Notes: generated from the sequence alone by a model not told the origin. A DNA stretch of 64,000 bases from Alcanivorax sp. DSM 26293 (GCF_900107995.1 NZ_FNUM01000012.1:1-64000), one strand, 5' to 3'; counted from the first letter of the stretch, positions 1 to 9,213 are shown. A program made the numbers and translations.

Positions 1-335
<335 letters not shown>

Positions 336-512
336 GTAGGAGCACCTCTTGAGGTGAGAACCTTGCGAAGCAAGGCTGTTCATTGCAGAGAAGCCCCCCC
401 TACAGAGGGCGGAGTATTCATTTCGAGGAAGCGGGAGGCCACGGCCAACGCCGTTTCCTCGCTTGGGCTCGGATTCGCACCTCGAGAGGAGCTTCTACAG
501 CGGCTTCGTGAG
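336..512. repeat. REP-like inverted repeat interrupted at its left edge by the IS
   Basis: The left arm GTAGGAGCACCTCTTGAGGT (336-355) pairs with the right arm CACCTCGAGAGGAGCTTCTA (478-497), which is followed by the CAGCGGCTTCGTGAG tail seen in other copies in this window. An inner hairpin joins CGAGGAA near 424 with TTCCTCG near 455. An open frame at 324-566 across this repeat is not a believable gene. Confidence 0.7.
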
Positions 513-534
513 GCGGGTTGGGGGTTTGAAGTTT

Positions 535-566
535 TAGTTAGCTATTCATTATTAACGATGAATTAA
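535..566. repeat. Iterated word repeat, TTAGCTATTCATTATTAAC type
   Basis: This AT-rich stretch touches the stop codon of the leftward gene at 563-970. It resembles TTAACTATTCACTATTAAC at 36661-36679, another copy beside the end of a leftward gene. Confidence 0.45.
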
Positions 567-970
567 CTCTCTAACCAGACCTCTCTGGCCCACTGCCAGA
601 TAGAGCTCCATTCCTCATCCTCGTTGACGCCCTCGCCCGGTACCCAGAAAACGATCTGGCCGTCCTGGGCGATGGCGTAGAGGCCCTCTGCAGCCTGGCA
701 GACGGGGATCAGCGAACGGGGCATGCCCTGGTCCCAGGCCTGGGCGGCCAGCTCGGGAAGGAAGTTGTGGGCGTAGTCGTCCATGACGGTAGCCGGCTCC
801 AGGCTGCCGCAAAGAATGTCGCCGGTGGTGAGCAGGAATTCCTTGTACTCCCCCGGCAGCGGAATCAGCAGTTGCTCCTCGATTTCCACCAGCCGGTCTT
901 CGTTCGGCAGTTCCAGGGCTACCAGAGAGCCCTGGTGGCGTTCGCGCAGCAGGTCGATCAGGTCATCCAT
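563..970 (-). CDS. SMI1/KNR4 (SUKH) family protein
   Basis: A 135-residue acidic cytoplasmic protein of the SMI1/KNR4 fold. The family-typical LPGEYKEFL motif is at residues 38-46, after an N-terminal helix, and the protein ends in the Trp-rich helix WSSIWQWAREVWLE. SUKH proteins are often immunity proteins for nuclease-type toxins, but many are orphans of unknown role. No toxin gene, polymorphic-toxin repeat or secretion gene lies next to it, although an IS end sits about 230 bases downstream. The start is the ATG at 970. There is no signal peptide. Family placement is by motif; function is not assigned. Confidence 0.7.
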   Translation of the reverse strand: MDDLIDLLRERHQGSLVALELPNEDRLVEIEEQLLIPLPGEYKEFLLTTGDILCGSLEPATVMDDYAHNFLPELAAQAWDQGMPRSLIPVCQAAEGLYAIAQDGQIVFWVPGEGVNEDEEWSSIWQWAREVWLES

Positions 971-1008
971 TTACAGCGTTCCGGTTGGCATATTCGTTAA
1001 CGATATCC

Positions 1009-1071
1009 TGTAGGAGCCATGCTTGCATGGCGAACCCGAAGCTGGAGTTCGCCATGCAAGCATGGCTCCAA
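1009..1071. repeat. REP-like inverted repeat (GGAGCCATGCTTGCATGGCGAA type)
   Basis: TGTAGGAGCCATGCTTGCAT at 1009-1028 pairs with ATGCAAGCATGGCTCC at 1054-1069, with a loop of about 20 bases. The arms themselves contain the self-complementary core ATGCTTGCAT. The same version recurs at 15382-15441. It lies between two leftward genes and could end or stabilise transcripts. Confidence 0.75.
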
Positions 1072-1081
1072 CGATACAATG

Positions 1082-2212
1082 TTATTCTTGGCGGTGATCC
1101 CGACGGAACGGGAACAGAAACTGGTCGACCACGCCTTCCGGCACCTGGGTGCTGGCCCGGGTGCCGTATTCGGCAGCCAGGCGGTTGGGCATGATCAGGG
1201 TGCCAAACAGTTTATCGTAGATGGGCAGAAAGGCGGCGTAATTTTTGTCCACGGCCTCGTCTTCCGAGGAGTGATGCCAGTGGTGGAATTCCGGGGTGGC
1301 GATGAGCCAGCGGATGCCCGGAAACCGGAAGCGCACATTGGCGTGGATAAAGATGGCATGGAAAGACACGAACACCAGGTAGGCATACACCGCTGACGGC
1401 GAGAAGCCGAGGATGAAGATGGGCAGGTAGCCGACAAAGCGGTTGGCGATGATTTCCACCACATGCAGGCGCGAGGAGGCCAACCAGTCCATCTGGGTGG
1501 TGGAGTGATGCACGGCGTGGAATTTCCACAGCCACGGCACTTCGTGGAAGGCCCGGTGAATCCAGTAGCTGCCCAGGTCAATAACGATCAGAATCTGGAT
1601 GAACTGCAGCCACAGGGGCTGACTGGCGATGGCCTGCTGGAAGCCGATATTCACCTTGTCGTGGAGCACCACCTGGATGGGAATGATGGTGAAGAAGCTG
1701 ATCAGCTGCAGGCCCACATGGCTGAACAGGAAATACTTGATGTCCGTGACCCAGCCACCGCGCAGGGTTTTCTGGTCCGGGTCTTTGGGGAAGGCTCGCT
1801 CCAGCGGGATAAACACCAGGGCCAGCACCAGCAGGGTGAGGATGAAATAGTCCAGCCCGGCGTAAAGACTGCGGCCATCCACCGGGGGCACATCCAGGCG
1901 CCCGGAACCAATCAGCGCGGCCATGCAGGCCAGCACCATGCCGATGATGCCGTAGCGCTTCTCCTGGTGACGGAAAACGCTGAAGAAGCCACAGACAAAG
2001 CCGATACCGATGCCGATAAACAGGGCAATGCGCAGCACCTCCGCGTTATAGAAGGCTCGGAACTCCGGGGTGGTCAACAACTCCGGATAGAGAAAACAGA
2101 AGCTGCCCAGCAGCGCCAGGACACCCAATCCGATGGACACGCTGGCGGTGATCTTGCCCTGCCCCGGGGTCAGATCCACCTCTTCGTAGCGTTCCCGCAA
2201 AAAGTCTGTCAT
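1082..2212 (-). CDS. Sterol desaturase / fatty acid hydroxylase superfamily membrane protein
   Basis: A 376-residue integral membrane protein with the di-iron histidine pattern of the fatty acid hydroxylase superfamily: HRAFH at 219-223, HAVHH at 232-236, further His at 250, 285 and 290, and HHWHH at 310-314. These would hold two irons for O2-dependent hydroxylation or desaturation of a lipid. The N-terminal 140 residues add about four membrane segments (roughly 22-42, 58-80, 88-103, 120-136) not needed for the core fold. The start at 2212 has a strong ribosome site (AAGGAG). The substrate cannot be read from sequence; sterols are unlikely in this type of bacterium, so a fatty or isoprenoid lipid is the better guess. 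It is not AlkB-like in motif spacing. Confidence 0.85.
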   Translation of the reverse strand: MTDFLRERYEEVDLTPGQGKITASVSIGLGVLALLGSFCFLYPELLTTPEFRAFYNAEVLRIALFIGIGIGFVCGFFSVFRHQEKRYGIIGMVLACMAALIGSGRLDVPPVDGRSLYAGLDYFILTLLVLALVFIPLERAFPKDPDQKTLRGGWVTDIKYFLFSHVGLQLISFFTIIPIQVVLHDKVNIGFQQAIASQPLWLQFIQILIVIDLGSYWIHRAFHEVPWLWKFHAVHHSTTQMDWLASSRLHVVEIIANRFVGYLPIFILGFSPSAVYAYLVFVSFHAIFIHANVRFRFPGIRWLIATPEFHHWHHSSEDEAVDKNYAAFLPIYDKLFGTLIMPNRLAAEYGTRASTQVPEGVVDQFLFPFRRDHRQE

Positions 2213-2300
2213 GCATTGTTCTCCTTTGAGGGTCAGGCTGCCCGATGATCCCTTCAGACACCACTACAGGCTCGTAACAAGCTGCTACACTGCGCGTTCA

Positions 2301-2466
2301 GTTGAGATACCAGTTGAAAGTTCAAAGTTGAAACGCGGGCAAGCCTGGCCGCCATCCGGAAAACGGGGCGGACGCGATTACAGGCAGCCAAACGCGGGCA
2401 CGGCATTTGCCAGCAAAGCAGCCTCCCCTCCCGCGCTTTTGAACTTTCAACTTTACACTTTCAACT
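2301..2466. repeat. Paired iterated words (GTTGAAAGTTCAAAG / CTTTGAACTTTCAAC type)
   Basis: GTTGAAAGTTCAAAGTTGAA around 2313-2332 is mirrored by TTGAACTTTCAACTTTACAC around 2440-2459. Between them CGCGGGCA occurs twice (2334 and 2393 areas). The same architecture and words occur at 40468-40620. The region is otherwise empty between a leftward and a rightward gene, so it must also hold their promoters. Confidence 0.7.
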
Positions 2467-2534
2467 CATTCCAGAGCCGGTGAATATTGTCACACCGGCA
2501 ACCCATTATTCAAAACTTTGGTTATTCACACAGT

Positions 2535-4415
2535 ATGCCTCTGATTACCCTCCGCGACATTCAGCTCAGTTATGGGCAGCAGCCGCTGCTGGATCACGTC
2601 ACCCTGTCCATCGACCCGGGGGAGCGGCTTTGTCTGATTGGTCGTAACGGAGCCGGCAAGTCCACCTTGATGAAGGTGATTGCCGAGGAGATCCATGCGG
2701 ATGATGGCCAGATCGAGAAGACCCAGGGGCTGACCGTGGCGCGTCTGGAGCAGGAAGTCCCGGACGATCAGGACCACAGCGTCCATTTCATGGTAGCCGA
2801 GGGACTGGGCGAGCATGGTGCCCTGCTCAGCGAGCACGCGGAATTGGTCCACCATCTTGGCGATGGTGATGACAAGGTGCTGGCCCGTTTCGAGCAGCTG
2901 AGCAGCGAGATCGAGGCCTGTGGCGCCTGGCAGCTGTCCCAGCGGGTGGACACGGTGCTCTCCAAGCTGAAGCTGGATGGCGACCAGCCCTTTGCCGGCC
3001 TGTCCGGGGGCATGAAGCGGCGGGTGCTGCTTGCCCGGGCGCTGGTGCAGGAACCGGATATCCTGCTGCTGGACGAGCCCACCAACCACCTGGACATGGA
3101 TTCCATCCAGTGGCTGGAAGAGTTCCTGAAGAGCTACGGCGCCACCCTGGTGTTTATCTCCCACGACCGGGCCTTTATACGCTCCCTGGCCACCCGCATC
3201 ATCGAGCTGGACCGGGGCAAGCTGACCAGCTGGCCGGGCAGCTACGAGAAGTACCTGAGTGGCAAGCAGGCGGCGCTGGAAGCGGAAGAACGGGCCAACG
3301 CCGAATTCGACAAGAAACTCAGCCAGGAAGAGAAATGGATTCGCCAGGGCATCAAGGCCCGCCGCACCCGCAACGAAGGCCGGGTGCGTGCGCTCAAGGC
3401 CATGCGCGATGAGTTCGCCCAGCGCCGCAACCGCACCGGCACCGCCAGCCTGACCATCCAGAGCGGCGACAATTCCGGCAAGGTAGTGGTGGAAGCCGAG
3501 CATCTGAATTACAGCGTGGACGGCAAGACCATCGTGCGGGATTTCTCCGTGAACCTGCTGCGCGGTGACCGGGTGGGCATTCTCGGCCCCAACGGCTGTG
3601 GCAAGTCCACCCTGATCCGTCTGCTACTGGGCCGACTGGCCCCGGATAGCGGCACCGTGAAGCTGGGCACCCAGCTACAGGTGGCCTATTTCGATCAGTT
3701 GCGAGATACCCTCAACGAGGAAAAGAGCGTGATCGACAACGTGGCCGAAGGCTCCGATGTGGTCACCATCAATGGTCAGAACAAGCATGTGATCGGCTAC
3801 CTGCAGGATTTCCTGTTCGACCCGAGCCGGGTGCGCCAGCCGGTGAAATCCCTGTCCGGCGGGGAGCGCAATCGCCTGCTGCTGGCCAAGCTGTTCACCA
3901 ATCCCTTCAACCTGCTGGTCCTGGATGAACCCACCAATGACCTGGACGCAGAAACCCTGGAGCTGCTGGAAGAACAATTGATGAACTACCAGGGCACCCT
4001 GCTGCTGGTCAGCCACGACCGGGAGTTCATCGACAATGTGGTGACGTCCACCCTGGTGTTCGAAAACGGCGAGCTAAACAGTTATGTGGGCGGTTATCAG
4101 GACTGGTTGCGCCAGCGCCCGGAACCTGTGAAGGGAAAAACCGTCAAATCCGCCAAGCCGGTACTTGAACCGGCTCCGGCAGCACCGAAACGCAAAAAGC
4201 TGTCCTACAAGGATCAGCGTGAGCTGGAGCAATTGCCGGAGCGTATTGAACAACTGGAAGCGGCACTGGAGGCGGTACAGGCGCGCATGTCGGACCCGGC
4301 CTTCTTCAAGGGTGACCCGGCTGAGATCAGTGCCGCACAACAGCAACAAACCGAGCTGCAGGCGGAACTGGAAACCACCTTCGCTCGCTGGGACGAGCTG
4401 GATCAGCTTGGCTGA
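2535..4415 (+). CDS. uup: ABC-F family ATPase Uup
   Basis: A soluble twin-ATPase protein of 626 residues with no membrane segments. Domain 1 has the Walker A GRNGAGKST (36-44), signature LSGGMKRR and Walker B LLLDEPTNHLD. Domain 2 has GPNGCGKST, LSGGERNRL and VLDEPTNDLD. The charged linker between them and a C-terminal coiled coil (about the last 70 residues, rich in Glu and Gln) match Uup rather than EttA or YheS. Uup-type proteins act on ribosomes and in precise excision or replication-linked repair. The frame extends upstream to a TTG at 2487, but the ATG at 2535 begins with the family's usual MPLITL start, so it is preferred although no strong ribosome site precedes it. Confidence 0.9.
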   Translation: MPLITLRDIQLSYGQQPLLDHVTLSIDPGERLCLIGRNGAGKSTLMKVIAEEIHADDGQIEKTQGLTVARLEQEVPDDQDHSVHFMVAEGLGEHGALLSEHAELVHHLGDGDDKVLARFEQLSSEIEACGAWQLSQRVDTVLSKLKLDGDQPFAGLSGGMKRRVLLARALVQEPDILLLDEPTNHLDMDSIQWLEEFLKSYGATLVFISHDRAFIRSLATRIIELDRGKLTSWPGSYEKYLSGKQAALEAEERANAEFDKKLSQEEKWIRQGIKARRTRNEGRVRALKAMRDEFAQRRNRTGTASLTIQSGDNSGKVVVEAEHLNYSVDGKTIVRDFSVNLLRGDRVGILGPNGCGKSTLIRLLLGRLAPDSGTVKLGTQLQVAYFDQLRDTLNEEKSVIDNVAEGSDVVTINGQNKHVIGYLQDFLFDPSRVRQPVKSLSGGERNRLLLAKLFTNPFNLLVLDEPTNDLDAETLELLEEQLMNYQGTLLLVSHDREFIDNVVTSTLVFENGELNSYVGGYQDWLRQRPEPVKGKTVKSAKPVLEPAPAAPKRKKLSYKDQRELEQLPERIEQLEAALEAVQARMSDPAFFKGDPAEISAAQQQQTELQAELETTFARWDELDQLG

Positions 4416-4429
4416 ATCAAGGAGCTTTT

Positions 4430-5749
4430 GTGTATAAAACGTGGTCTTCGCTGGCTATCACGGCAATCCTGACCCTTTCCGGTCTGGCGACAACGCCAGG
4501 CTGGGCCAATGAAGTGGAAGACGAAGAGCGCGCAGTGGAACGCCAACAGGAAAGCGATGGCCTGGCCACTAGCAGCGCGGATACGAACAAAACCGACAAT
4601 CCCATGGCGGACGCCTCGGACCCGCCGGCGGAGGCCCCCTCTCCCCAGCCCTTGTCCCTGCTCGGAGAACAGGTAGCGCCGGGAAGCTTTGCCACCCTGC
4701 ACTGGACCCCGGATCAGTCCTTTGCGTCGATTGCCACCCCGGTACCGGTGCTGGTGGCCCATGGCGACAAGCCCGGGCCGCGGCTGTGTCTGACCGCGGC
4801 CATCCATGGTGATGAACTGAACGGTATCGAGATGGTGCGCCGTCTCATGTACGAACTGGAGCCGGACCAGCTGGCCGGCACGGTAATCGGTGTGCCCATC
4901 GTCAACCTAGACGGCTTTCGCAATGGTTCCCGGTATCTGAGCGACCGCCGGGATCTGAACCGCTACTTCCCGGGCAACAAGAAAGGCAGTGCTGCCAGTC
5001 GCGTGGCCCACTCCCTGTTCAGCAATATTGTTCGCCACTGCGATTATCTGGTGGACCTGCACACCGGTTCCCAGAAACGGGTCAACCTGCCCCAGCTCCG
5101 GGCGGATCTGGACAACCCGGACGTGGTGGCCTTTGCCAAGCACTTTGGCGGCATGACCGTGCTGCATAGCCCCGGTGTCACCGGCATGCTCCGCGACGCG
5201 GCAGTGAAAAAAGATATTGTGGCGGTCACCATGGAAGCCGGTGGTCCCAACCGGCTGGAAACCGAAGCTGTGAGCTATGGGGTGCAGGCCATCGATACTC
5301 TGCTGGAAAACCTGGGCATGCGGAAGGCCAGCCGTTTCTGGAGCGCCCCGCAACCGGTGTTCTATGAGTCGGAGTGGATTCGTGCTACCCAGGGCGGCAT
5401 TCTGCTTGCCGAGGTAGAATTGAATCAGAAGGTGAAAAAAGGCCAGGTACTGGGCACCGTCACCGACCCGATCAGCAATACCGGCAGCGCCATTATCGCC
5501 CCTTACAACGGTCGTATTCTGGGAATGGCAGTGAATCAGGTCGTCCACGCCGGCTTTGCGGCCTTCCGCATCGGCGAGGAAAAAACCACCGAGGAAGTGG
5601 AAGCCAAGGCAGAGAAAGCCACCCAGGAAAAAGAGGAACAGCGCCAGCATGAGGGCGACACTCCGGTTCAGGATACCCCGTCACACGAACCGGACCGAGT
5701 TGATGATCTCAGCCAGGCGGAAGAAGAGGAAAGTCATACGGAAGAATGA
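4430..5749 (+). CDS. Secreted succinylglutamate desuccinylase/aspartoacylase-family metalloenzyme
   Basis: A 439-residue zinc amidohydrolase of the AstE/AspA branch of the M14 fold. The start is a GTG at 4430 preceded by AAGGAG. Residues 1-26 form a signal peptide ending near GWA-NE, so the enzyme should be periplasmic, unlike cytoplasmic AstE. Zinc ligands are visible as H126 and E129 in AIHGDELNG and H211 in DLHTGSQK; the likely catalytic Glu is E269 in TMEAGG. Residues 27-75 and the last 70 or so residues are charged low-complexity tails (Glu/Lys-rich). The gene follows uup by 14 bases and is closed by a terminator. The substrate is unknown; an N-acyl amino acid is the family expectation. 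Confidence 0.8.
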   Translation: MYKTWSSLAITAILTLSGLATTPGWANEVEDEERAVERQQESDGLATSSADTNKTDNPMADASDPPAEAPSPQPLSLLGEQVAPGSFATLHWTPDQSFASIATPVPVLVAHGDKPGPRLCLTAAIHGDELNGIEMVRRLMYELEPDQLAGTVIGVPIVNLDGFRNGSRYLSDRRDLNRYFPGNKKGSAASRVAHSLFSNIVRHCDYLVDLHTGSQKRVNLPQLRADLDNPDVVAFAKHFGGMTVLHSPGVTGMLRDAAVKKDIVAVTMEAGGPNRLETEAVSYGVQAIDTLLENLGMRKASRFWSAPQPVFYESEWIRATQGGILLAEVELNQKVKKGQVLGTVTDPISNTGSAIIAPYNGRILGMAVNQVVHAGFAAFRIGEEKTTEEVEAKAEKATQEKEEQRQHEGDTPVQDTPSHEPDRVDDLSQAEEEESHTEE

Positions 5750-5774
5750 AACACTGACACCAGAAACAACACGC

Positions 5775-5803
5775 AAAAAGGCTTTCCGATGGAAGCCTTT
5801 TTT
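5775..5803 (+). terminator. Rho-independent terminator after the aspartoacylase-like gene
   Basis: AAAAAGGCTTTC and GGAAGCCTTTTTT form a short stem with a CGAT loop, followed by a T run, 26 bases after the stop codon. Confidence 0.85.
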
Positions 5804-5849
5804 GTGGGCGCGATTTCAAACCCGGCCCTTCCACTAAACTGACCAACCC

Positions 5850-5917
5850 CGTTGGAGCCTTGCTCACAAGGCGAACGTATCTGCTACCTCTTCGCTTTGC
5901 GAGCAAAGCTCCAACGG
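5850..5917. repeat. REP-like inverted repeat (CGTTGGAGC type)
   Basis: CGTTGGAGCCTTGCTCACAA at 5850-5869 pairs with TTGCGAGCAAAGCTCCAACG at 5897-5916. A related copy lies at 57652-57717. It sits between convergent genes. Confidence 0.75.
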
Positions 5918-5930
5918 GACCGGTGAAGGC

Positions 5931-6233
5931 TTACTGCACCACCAGGTTGTCCCGCATTTTTGCCAGGGTCTTTTCACCAATCCCCTTGATGGCAAGGAGT
6001 TGATCTACGCTGGTGAAAGGCCCCTGACTGTCACGCCACTGCACGATGGCTTCCGCGGTTTTCGGGCCTACGCCCTTGAGCTCCTGGAGCTGGGTCACAT
6101 CCGCGGTATTCAGGTTGATGCGGTTTTCCGTTTCGGTGTTAGCTGCCTCCTTTACTGCTTCGACTTCCACGGCCAGAGCCGGCAGGCTCAGCGCCAGCAG
6201 CAGGGACACCACAATCGCTTTCCAAGTTTTCAT
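5931..6233 (-). CDS. ComEA-like helix-hairpin-helix protein
   Basis: A 100-residue secreted protein with a signal peptide (residues 1-21, ending ALA-VE) and a single (HhH)2 domain from about residue 38: INLNTADVTQLQELKGVGPK and the second hairpin LLAIKGIGEKTLAKM. This is the size and layout of the small DNA-binding ComEA proteins that capture incoming DNA in the periplasm during natural transformation. Short proteins of this kind are also common in bacteria not known to be transformable. No other competence gene is near. The start at 6233 has a GGAG ribosome site. Confidence 0.8.
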   Translation of the reverse strand: MKTWKAIVVSLLLALSLPALAVEVEAVKEAANTETENRINLNTADVTQLQELKGVGPKTAEAIVQWRDSQGPFTSVDQLLAIKGIGEKTLAKMRDNLVVQ

Positions 6234-6325
6234 GGGGATCTCCGTTTTTATTTATTGGAGTCCACACCATAGAAAGTCCGTGGCAGGGAAGTTATCAGCC
6301 GGAGGTGACGGATTACGTAAGCGGC

Positions 6326-7021
6326 TCAGGCAAGACTCTGTAATATCTCGTCCACGACCGCTGTAGGCTTGGCAGCCTGGGTAATCGGTCGACCGATTAC
6401 CATATAGTCCACACCCGCATCCCGGGCCTGTAGCGGGGTCAACACGCGGCGCTGGTCGCCGGCGTCGGCGCCTGCAGGCCGGATACCCGGGGTAACGAGC
6501 TCAAATTGGCGGCCACAGGCATCCTTGAGCATGGCAGCTTCCCGGGCAGAGCACACCACCCCGTCCATGCCAGAACGTTTGGCCAGCTCGGCCAGGCGCT
6601 GCACCTGCACGTTGGGCTCGTCCATCACGCCGATTTGCTCCAGATCGGCCCCTTCCATGCTGGTCAGCACGGTCACCGCAATCAGGTGGGGGCGGCTGAC
6701 GTGGTTGGCGATGGCATTGGCGGCGGCCTCCATCATCCGCTGGCCGCCGCTGGCATGAACATTGACCATCCACACGCCCAGATCGGCCGCTGCCGCCACG
6801 GCACCGGCCACGGTATTGGGGATGTCATGGAATTTCAGGTCGAGAAACACCTCGAACCCTTTGCTGTGCAATCCCTCCACAATGGCCGGGCCACTGCGGG
6901 TAAAGATTTCCTTGCCCACCTTGACGCGTACCTTGGCCGGATCCAGCTGATCAGCCATGGCCAGCGCCCGGGCGGCATCGGGATAGTCCAGGGCGACAAT
7001 GACAGGGCTGGAGATGGGCAT
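6326..7021 (-). CDS. pyrF: Orotidine 5'-phosphate decarboxylase
   Basis: Converts OMP to UMP, the last step of de novo UMP synthesis. The 231-residue protein has the class I bacterial signature [10 protein letters not shown] at 61-70, with D61, K63 and D66 as the catalytic array, and the phosphate-binding end PGIRP...YMVIGRPIT. Length matches the family. It lies downstream of lapA-lapB in the same direction, as in Pseudomonas and E. coli, though a 326-base gap with a REP-like repeat separates it from lapB. Confidence 0.95.
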   Translation of the reverse strand: MPISSPVIVALDYPDAARALAMADQLDPAKVRVKVGKEIFTRSGPAIVEGLHSKGFEVFLDLKFHDIPNTVAGAVAAAADLGVWMVNVHASGGQRMMEAAANAIANHVSRPHLIAVTVLTSMEGADLEQIGVMDEPNVQVQRLAELAKRSGMDGVVCSAREAAMLKDACGRQFELVTPGIRPAGADAGDQRRVLTPLQARDAGVDYMVIGRPITQAAKPTAVVDEILQSLA

Positions 7022-7123
7022 GGCGATTTCCTGAGTGGCGGGTGGGCGTGGGTATGGTAGGCGTTGGGTTAAGCGGGTTCAAGAATTGCCAGGGCACGCT
7101 TTGATCGTCATGCAAACGGTTCC

Positions 7124-7287
7124 TGTAGGAGCTCCACTCGAGGTGCGAACCGAACGTAGCGAAGCAACCCCAGGAAGATCACTCTTTAGCGACCTGTAGA
7201 GCCCGGAAATGCCTGATCGCCCTGCGGTCGATTCCGTGCTTCGCACGGTTCGTCCCTCAAGAGGAACTCCTACAGCGGCTTCGTGAG
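7124..7287. repeat. REP-like inverted repeat in the lapB-pyrF gap
   Basis: TGTAGGAGCTCCACTCGAGG at 7124-7143 pairs with CCTCAAGAGGAACTCCTACA near 7255-7274, followed by GCGGCTTCGTGAG. The inner part shares CCTGTAGAGCCCGGAAATGC-like DNA with the copy at 28676-28845. The rest of the gap 7022-7347 shows no gene. Confidence 0.75.
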
Positions 7288-7347
7288 AAATGACGAAGCC
7301 CTGGGAACTTCCAGACATTGCCAATCCAATCGAGGGTAGCTCGTAGC

Positions 7348-8517
7348 CTAGACTTCCTTCACCACCGGCTTGATGGACCCCCAGCGCTTGCAGCTTGGGC
7401 AGCGCCATTGCATCAAGGGGGTTTCGAAACCACAGCGGCGGCATTTGTAGAGACTCTTGTCGTTGAGCAGTTGCTCGGACAGTTGCTTGAGCACACCCAG
7501 GTGCTCGCGGGCCTCCCCTTCTGCACTGCCGGCCAGGCTCATGTCGATGATCCGGTTGAGGCCACGCACAGAAGGATTCGCTTTCATGTATTCAGCAATG
7601 AAATCCGCCGCTTCCTTGTCGCCGTAACGCTCCTTGAGCGCTTCCGAAAGCAGCAGGATGCGGCTGGTGCTGGGTTTTTCGGCACTGTAGTCCGCCAGCA
7701 TCTGAATAAATTCTTCGTCTTTCTCCTGCTGCTGGTAACAGGTGCGCAGCTTGTCGAGCACTTCATCGAAGAAGTCACTGTCCTGGACCCAGATGCGCTG
7801 CAGCCCCTGGATGGCGGCATCCCAATTCTGCTCGCCCATTTCCAGCTCGCCTTCTGCAATGCTGGCTCGTACGCACTGATCATCAAACGACAGGGCCCGG
7901 CGCAACAAGCGACGGGCTGGATTGATATCGCCGTCACGGCGCAGATTGTCCGCCTGCTCACAGCAATACTGGGCCAGTACCGGCCCCAACGCCGGGCGGC
8001 TTTTGATCAGCCGTTCGCCCATGCTGATGGCATTGACCCAGTCCCGCTCCTGCTCGTACAGGCCCATCAGTTGCTGACAGACTTCATCCTTGGCCTGACA
8101 GTCCTGATCCAGCATTTCCAGCAGTACCTGCTCGGCCAGATCGAAGATGCCACTGGCCAGATAATCCTGGGCCAGCTCCAGCTGAATTTCTTCCTGGACC
8201 GGGCGGCCATAGTCGCCATGTTCCAGCAGGTGGGTATGGAGCTGGGCCGCCCGGTCGAACTCGCCCCGTTTGCGGAACAGCTTGCCCAGGGCCAGGTGGG
8301 TATCCAGACCCTCCTCGCTCACATCCAGGCCCTTGAGCAGCGCCTCAATCCCCTTGTCGGGTTCTTCATTAAGAAAGAAGTTGATGCCGGCCACATAATC
8401 CTTGGACAGGGACGCCATGCGCCGACGTTGGCGGCGCTTGCTTTCACGCTTGCCGAGAAAAAAACCGGCCGCAATGGCAACAAAGAACAGTGGCAACAGC
8501 CAAAAGGATTCACTCAT
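7348..8517 (-). CDS. lapB: LapB (YciM), TPR regulator of lipopolysaccharide synthesis
   Basis: An inner-membrane-anchored cytoplasmic scaffold that, with FtsH, controls LpxC turnover. The 389-residue protein starts at 8517 (MSESFWLLPL), with a membrane anchor at about 4-21, a basic stretch KRESKRRQRRR, a run of TPR helices over 30-350, and a C-terminal rubredoxin-like zinc module with the pairs CRRC and CPSC. The start overlaps the lapA stop by four bases, so the longer frame to 8628 is rejected. Gene order and module content match E. coli LapAB. Confidence 0.92.
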   Translation of the reverse strand: MSESFWLLPLFFVAIAAGFFLGKRESKRRQRRRMASLSKDYVAGINFFLNEEPDKGIEALLKGLDVSEEGLDTHLALGKLFRKRGEFDRAAQLHTHLLEHGDYGRPVQEEIQLELAQDYLASGIFDLAEQVLLEMLDQDCQAKDEVCQQLMGLYEQERDWVNAISMGERLIKSRPALGPVLAQYCCEQADNLRRDGDINPARRLLRRALSFDDQCVRASIAEGELEMGEQNWDAAIQGLQRIWVQDSDFFDEVLDKLRTCYQQQEKDEEFIQMLADYSAEKPSTSRILLLSEALKERYGDKEAADFIAEYMKANPSVRGLNRIIDMSLAGSAEGEAREHLGVLKQLSEQLLNDKSLYKCRRCGFETPLMQWRCPSCKRWGSIKPVVKEV

Positions 8518-8744
8518 GAAAACAGGCTCTTGAGGCCACGCAGGCCGATACCGGCCAGCAGTCCCAGGAAAAGACCAATAGCCAGTACACCGATCACCAG
8601 CACACCCAGCGAGACCTCCCAGTGCCACTGGTAGAACAGCATATCCAGCATCACCAGGTCACGATTGCTGGTGACGAACAGAAAGGCAAAAAGAAAAACG
8701 GCCACAACGGCCAGAATTACCAGAATCCGGTACAGGTTTCGCAT
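8514..8744 (-). CDS. lapA: LapA family (DUF1049) membrane protein
   Basis: A 76-residue inner-membrane protein with two hydrophobic segments (about 5-25 and 43-68) and the DUF1049 feature of a short periplasmic loop with LVMLDMLFYQWHWEVSLG. It is translationally coupled to lapB by a four-base ATGA overlap. LapA modulates LapB action on LPS assembly. Confidence 0.9.
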   Translation of the reverse strand: MRNLYRILVILAVVAVFLFAFLFVTSNRDLVMLDMLFYQWHWEVSLGVLVIGVLAIGLFLGLLAGIGLRGLKSLFS

Positions 8745-8794
8745 CGAAAGGTTCCCTCTTTACTGGCCAGGACGCTGCCAGGCGATAACGGGGT

Positions 8795-9145
8795 TTAGTT
8801 AACCGCAGCCTGATTGCCGCTGGCGCCATTATCAACACCTTCACCACTGTCTTCATGCAGTGAATCGTTAACGCGCTCGCGCAGCTCTTTGCCGGGTTTG
8901 AAGTGGGGAACGTATTTGCCGTGCAGCTCGACGCTGGCACCGGTCTTGGGATTGCGTCCCACGCGGGGCGCACGAAAATGGAGGGAAAAACTGCCGAAGC
9001 CGCGTATTTCGATACGACCTCCGCCGGCCAGAGAATCGGCCATCTGTTCGATAAGCGTTTTGACTGCCAGCTCCACATCCTTGGGCGACAACTGGTTTTG
9101 CCGATCGGCAATCCGCTCAATCAATTCCGACTTGGTTAACGCCAT
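8795..9145 (-). CDS. ihfB: Integration host factor beta subunit
   Basis: A DNA-bending protein that pairs with IhfA. The 116-residue product starts [13 protein letters not shown] at 9145; the frame runs further upstream but this is the family start. The beta-arm motif RVGRNPKTG with the intercalating Pro is present. The last 20 or so residues are an acidic tail ([12 protein letters not shown]) longer than in the 94-residue E. coli protein. It follows rpsA as in most gammaproteobacteria. Confidence 0.95.
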   Translation of the reverse strand: MALTKSELIERIADRQNQLSPKDVELAVKTLIEQMADSLAGGGRIEIRGFGSFSLHFRAPRVGRNPKTGASVELHGKYVPHFKPGKELRERVNDSLHEDSGEGVDNGASGNQAAVN

Positions 9146-9176
9146 TACAGCCTGCTCCCTGGGCTCCCAGCCCAGT

Positions 9177-9199
9177 GGGACCGGCACGATGCCGGTCCC
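9177..9199. other. Perfect hairpin between rpsA and ihfB
   Basis: GGGACCGGCA and TGCCGGTCCC form a ten-base-pair stem with a CGA loop. There is no T run, so it is more likely an RNA processing or stability element than a terminator. Confidence 0.6.
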
Positions 9200-9213
9200 C
9201 GGGAGGAGCCGTA

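Noticed and set aside
563-970. Immunity protein of a polymorphic toxin system
   Set aside because: The SUKH fold allows it, but no toxin, repeat or secretion gene adjoins; left as family only.
1082-2212. Alkane hydroxylase AlkB
   Set aside because: Histidine spacing (HRAFH, HAVHH, HHWHH) is that of the sterol desaturase/fatty acid hydroxylase group and the membrane layout differs from AlkB.
7318-8634. Frame of 438 codons on the + strand
   Set aside because: Antisense to lapB, whose TPR and rubredoxin motifs are clear.
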